From an uncultured OM182 clade bacterium (GTDB taxonomy: Bacteria > Pseudomonadota > Gammaproteobacteria > Pseudomonadales > Azotimanducaceae), in contig CAJJAA010000028.1 of assembly GCA_905182025.1 (NCBI GenBank), forward strand, positions 31,366-95,365: a DNA stretch of 64,000 nt, written 5' to 3'. Numbering within the stretch: position 1 is the stretch's first letter; each line of letters begins with the position of its first letter. This document shows, one piece after another, positions 62,725 through 64,000 of the stretch. Both the position numbers and the translations under genes were made by a program. The notes beneath the pieces were generated by a model. That model saw nothing but the letters and a program-made list of their open reading frames with translations. It was not told where the DNA came from and ran no database searches.

Positions 62725-63139
62725 ACTGCTATTTCGTCACTCTTTTAAGACGCTACGGGCTGTTTTTTGAGGAAGGCTTTTTCAGGGCGAGAGCTTAATG
62801 GTTTGCGAGCTGAAATTGAAATAATTCGGGTATAAGAAACCGGATAAAGCGCGTTTAATTTCGAGGTAAACAATCCGTACATTGCGTTGTAGGACTCGGC
62901 GCAGGCGATATGGGTCTTAATAATGCGAGTTTTACCACAAAACTTGACAGACGCTTGTCACTTGCCACATACACAAGATTCTGTAATTGTAGCGGTCGAC
63001 CTTACGATTAATCTGGCAATTTGAAGTTAAAACGATTCGCCAAGGGTATTAACAAGGACTCGCTGATAGAAATCGCTATTAGAACGTCCAATAAGAACCA
63101 ACAACAAGAACAAACAATAAGAACAAGCGGGGAGTAACA
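62725..63139. other. Divergent intergenic region before the monooxygenase
   Basis: A 415-base spacer. It contains TTGACA at 62944-62949, which may be a -35 element but has only a poor -10 at the expected distance. TGACA-N6-TGTCA (62945-62960) overlaps it and could be an operator. A three-copy 13-bp repeat runs to the start codon. No gene was seen. Confidence 0.5.
63089..63127 (+). repeat. Three tandem 13-bp repeats in the monooxygenase leader
   Basis: CAATAAGAAC, CAACAAGAAC and CAATAAGAAC occur at 63089, 63102 and 63115, exactly 13 bases apart, with AAC-rich spacers. They end 12 bases before the ATG, next to the GGGGAG ribosome site. The A-rich unstructured leader could raise translation; a repeat-expanded leader can also act as a slippage-driven switch. 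Confidence 0.75.
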
Positions 63140-64000
63140 ATGTCGAGTCAAGAGTCTGTAGATGTCGTTGTAGTCGGTGCTGGATTTGGTGGACTGTATT
63201 TGGCCCAGAAACTGAAAGCCGAAGGTATTGAGTTTAAAGTATTTGAGGCGGGTGATGGTGTGGGTGGTACCTGGTACTGGAATCGATATCCAGGTGCGCG
63301 GTGCGATATTGAAAGCATGGAATACTCCTACAGTTTTGATGATGACTTGCAGCAAGAATGGGAATGGTCAGAACGCTACGCAGGTCAGGCGGAGATTTTA
63401 AAATACGCCAATCATGTTGCTGATCGATACAACCTGAAAGAGCACATTCAATTTTCGACTCGCGTTAATTCGGCTATCTATGATGAGTCAACGCAGACAT
63501 GGGTCGTTACGACCTCAGATAATAAAGTGACGCGAACACAACATTGTGTCATGGCGACAGGTTGTCTTTCCTCGACAAACACGCCGGACTTTGACGGCAT
63601 TAGTGACTTTAAAGGTGATACATATCATACGGGCCAATGGCCACATGAAGGTGTCGATTTTACCGGTAAAAACGTTGGGATCATTGGCACAGGTTCATCC
63701 GCGATTCAATCGATTCCGATTCTAGCGGCGCAGGCAGCACATCTAACGGTTTTCCAGCGTACAGCGAATTATTCTGTACCAGCGCACAACCATACGCTCG
63801 ATCCCGAATACGTCACGAGCATCAAAGATACCTACAACGCCTTTCGTGCGCAGAATCGTAGCAATGGCTTTGGCGCAAGCTTTGAGCCAGACGGTGTCAA
63901 TGCGGTTGAGTCTGCTAAGGAAGTATTAGACGAACGTTATAACGAGGCTTGGGATAGAGGTGGCTTAGGCTTTCTTGCCTGTTTCAGTGATTTGATGCTC
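63140..64000 (+). CDS. Baeyer-Villiger-type flavin monooxygenase, N-terminal part
   Basis: The gene begins with ATG 63140 after GGGGAG and runs off the window; 287 codons are visible. It has the first Rossmann motif VVVGAGFGGLYLAQKL, the GGTWYWNRYPGARCDIES segment, the BVMO fingerprint FKGDTYHTGQWP near residue 155, and the second dinucleotide motif GIIGTGSSAIQSIP for NADPH. Such enzymes insert oxygen next to a carbonyl to form esters or lactones. The hydrolases elsewhere in the window could in principle act on the products. Confidence 0.93.
   Translation, partial: MSSQESVDVVVVGAGFGGLYLAQKLKAEGIEFKVFEAGDGVGGTWYWNRYPGARCDIESMEYSYSFDDDLQQEWEWSERYAGQAEILKYANHVADRYNLKEHIQFSTRVNSAIYDESTQTWVVTTSDNKVTRTQHCVMATGCLSSTNTPDFDGISDFKGDTYHTGQWPHEGVDFTGKNVGIIGTGSSAIQSIPILAAQAAHLTVFQRTANYSVPAHNHTLDPEYVTSIKDTYNAFRAQNRSNGFGASFEPDGVNAVESAKEVLDERYNEAWDRGGLGFLACFSDLML

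Noticed and set aside
62944..62973. Sigma70 promoter for the monooxygenase from TTGACA
   Set aside because: At 17 or 18 bases spacing the -10 is only ACATAC or CATACA, a poor match, so I do not list it as a promoter.
63008..63355. Minus-strand frame antisense to the monooxygenase start
   Set aside because: It overlaps a clear coding region and has no family resemblance or ribosome site.
1..64000. CRISPR arrays, tRNA/rRNA genes, insertion sequences or prophage
   Set aside because: I saw no regular repeat-spacer pattern, no cloverleaf, no transposase or integrase sequence; the window looks like core-plus-catabolic chromosome.

Overview
The window reads as a contiguous piece of a proteobacterial chromosome, most likely a free-living (marine-type) gammaproteobacterium. 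The pointers are an EfpL/YeiP-type elongation factor, a YhgN-like MarC protein, a DUF3820 protein, DUF1631, CysZ, a RecQ with Zn and HRDC modules, and a very large share of acyl-CoA, dioxygenase, esterase and flavoprotein genes typical of heterotrophs living on diverse organic acids, lipids and ring compounds. Genes sit close together on both strands. I saw no rRNA or tRNA gene, CRISPR array, transposase, integrase or phage gene.

Layout. 1-4 kb: end of a beta-lactamase-fold hydrolase, an atypical SDR, a GPH-type sugar symporter and MarC. 4-8.3 kb: a two-gene RND efflux operon. 8.3-14 kb: GFA-domain protein, Nudix hydrolase, amidase, secreted cyclophilin, PafA-like phosphatase and DedA. 14.2-19.6 kb: thiolase, carboxylesterase and the two subunits of an isoquinoline-oxidoreductase-type molybdenum hydroxylase, in one forward run. 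19.7-33.9 kb: a mixed catabolic block (SDR, CysZ, isopropylmalate-dehydrogenase-like enzyme, two TauD/TfdA dioxygenases, amidohydrolase, CaiB CoA-transferase, cupin, TPR-TonB protein, zinc ADH, nitronate monooxygenase, luciferase-like monooxygenase, second GPH symporter). 34-39 kb: secreted hypothetical, VOC protein, CoA-transferase, coiled-coil protein, DUF1631. 39-47.5 kb: small membrane protein behind a sigma54-like promoter, esterase, ABM monooxygenase, SpoIIAA-like protein, epoxide-hydrolase-like enzyme, DUF3820, EfpL, cyclase, PLP decarboxylase, membrane protein plus serine hydrolase. 47.5-51.6 kb: crotonase, class II aldolase, MFE2-type SDR and a frameshifted metallo-beta-lactamase gene, all on the minus strand. 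51.7-64 kb: GST, SnoaL-like protein, MFS exporter, LytTR regulator, Ca2+/cation antiporter, acyltransferase, DUF2147, PQQ alcohol dehydrogenase with haem c, RecQ, a third CaiB CoA-transferase, and the start of a Baeyer-Villiger monooxygenase.

The probable theme is opportunistic catabolism. Oxygenases, alcohol dehydrogenases, esterases and hydrolases open or trim a substrate; CaiB transferases, crotonase, SDRs and thiolase process the acyl-CoA. No complete named pathway can be assembled from the window.

The most unusual observations concern gene starts and ends rather than a new gene cassette. An MFS exporter, and more weakly a DedA protein, have family-like N-termini encoded upstream of their first ATG, with only ATC available as start. 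A third gene has ATC at ideal spacing from a strong ribosome binding site. There is also a near-consensus sigma54 promoter, three 13-bp tandem repeats in the monooxygenase leader, repeated stop codons inside perfect hairpins, and several enzymes that lack their family's catalytic residues.
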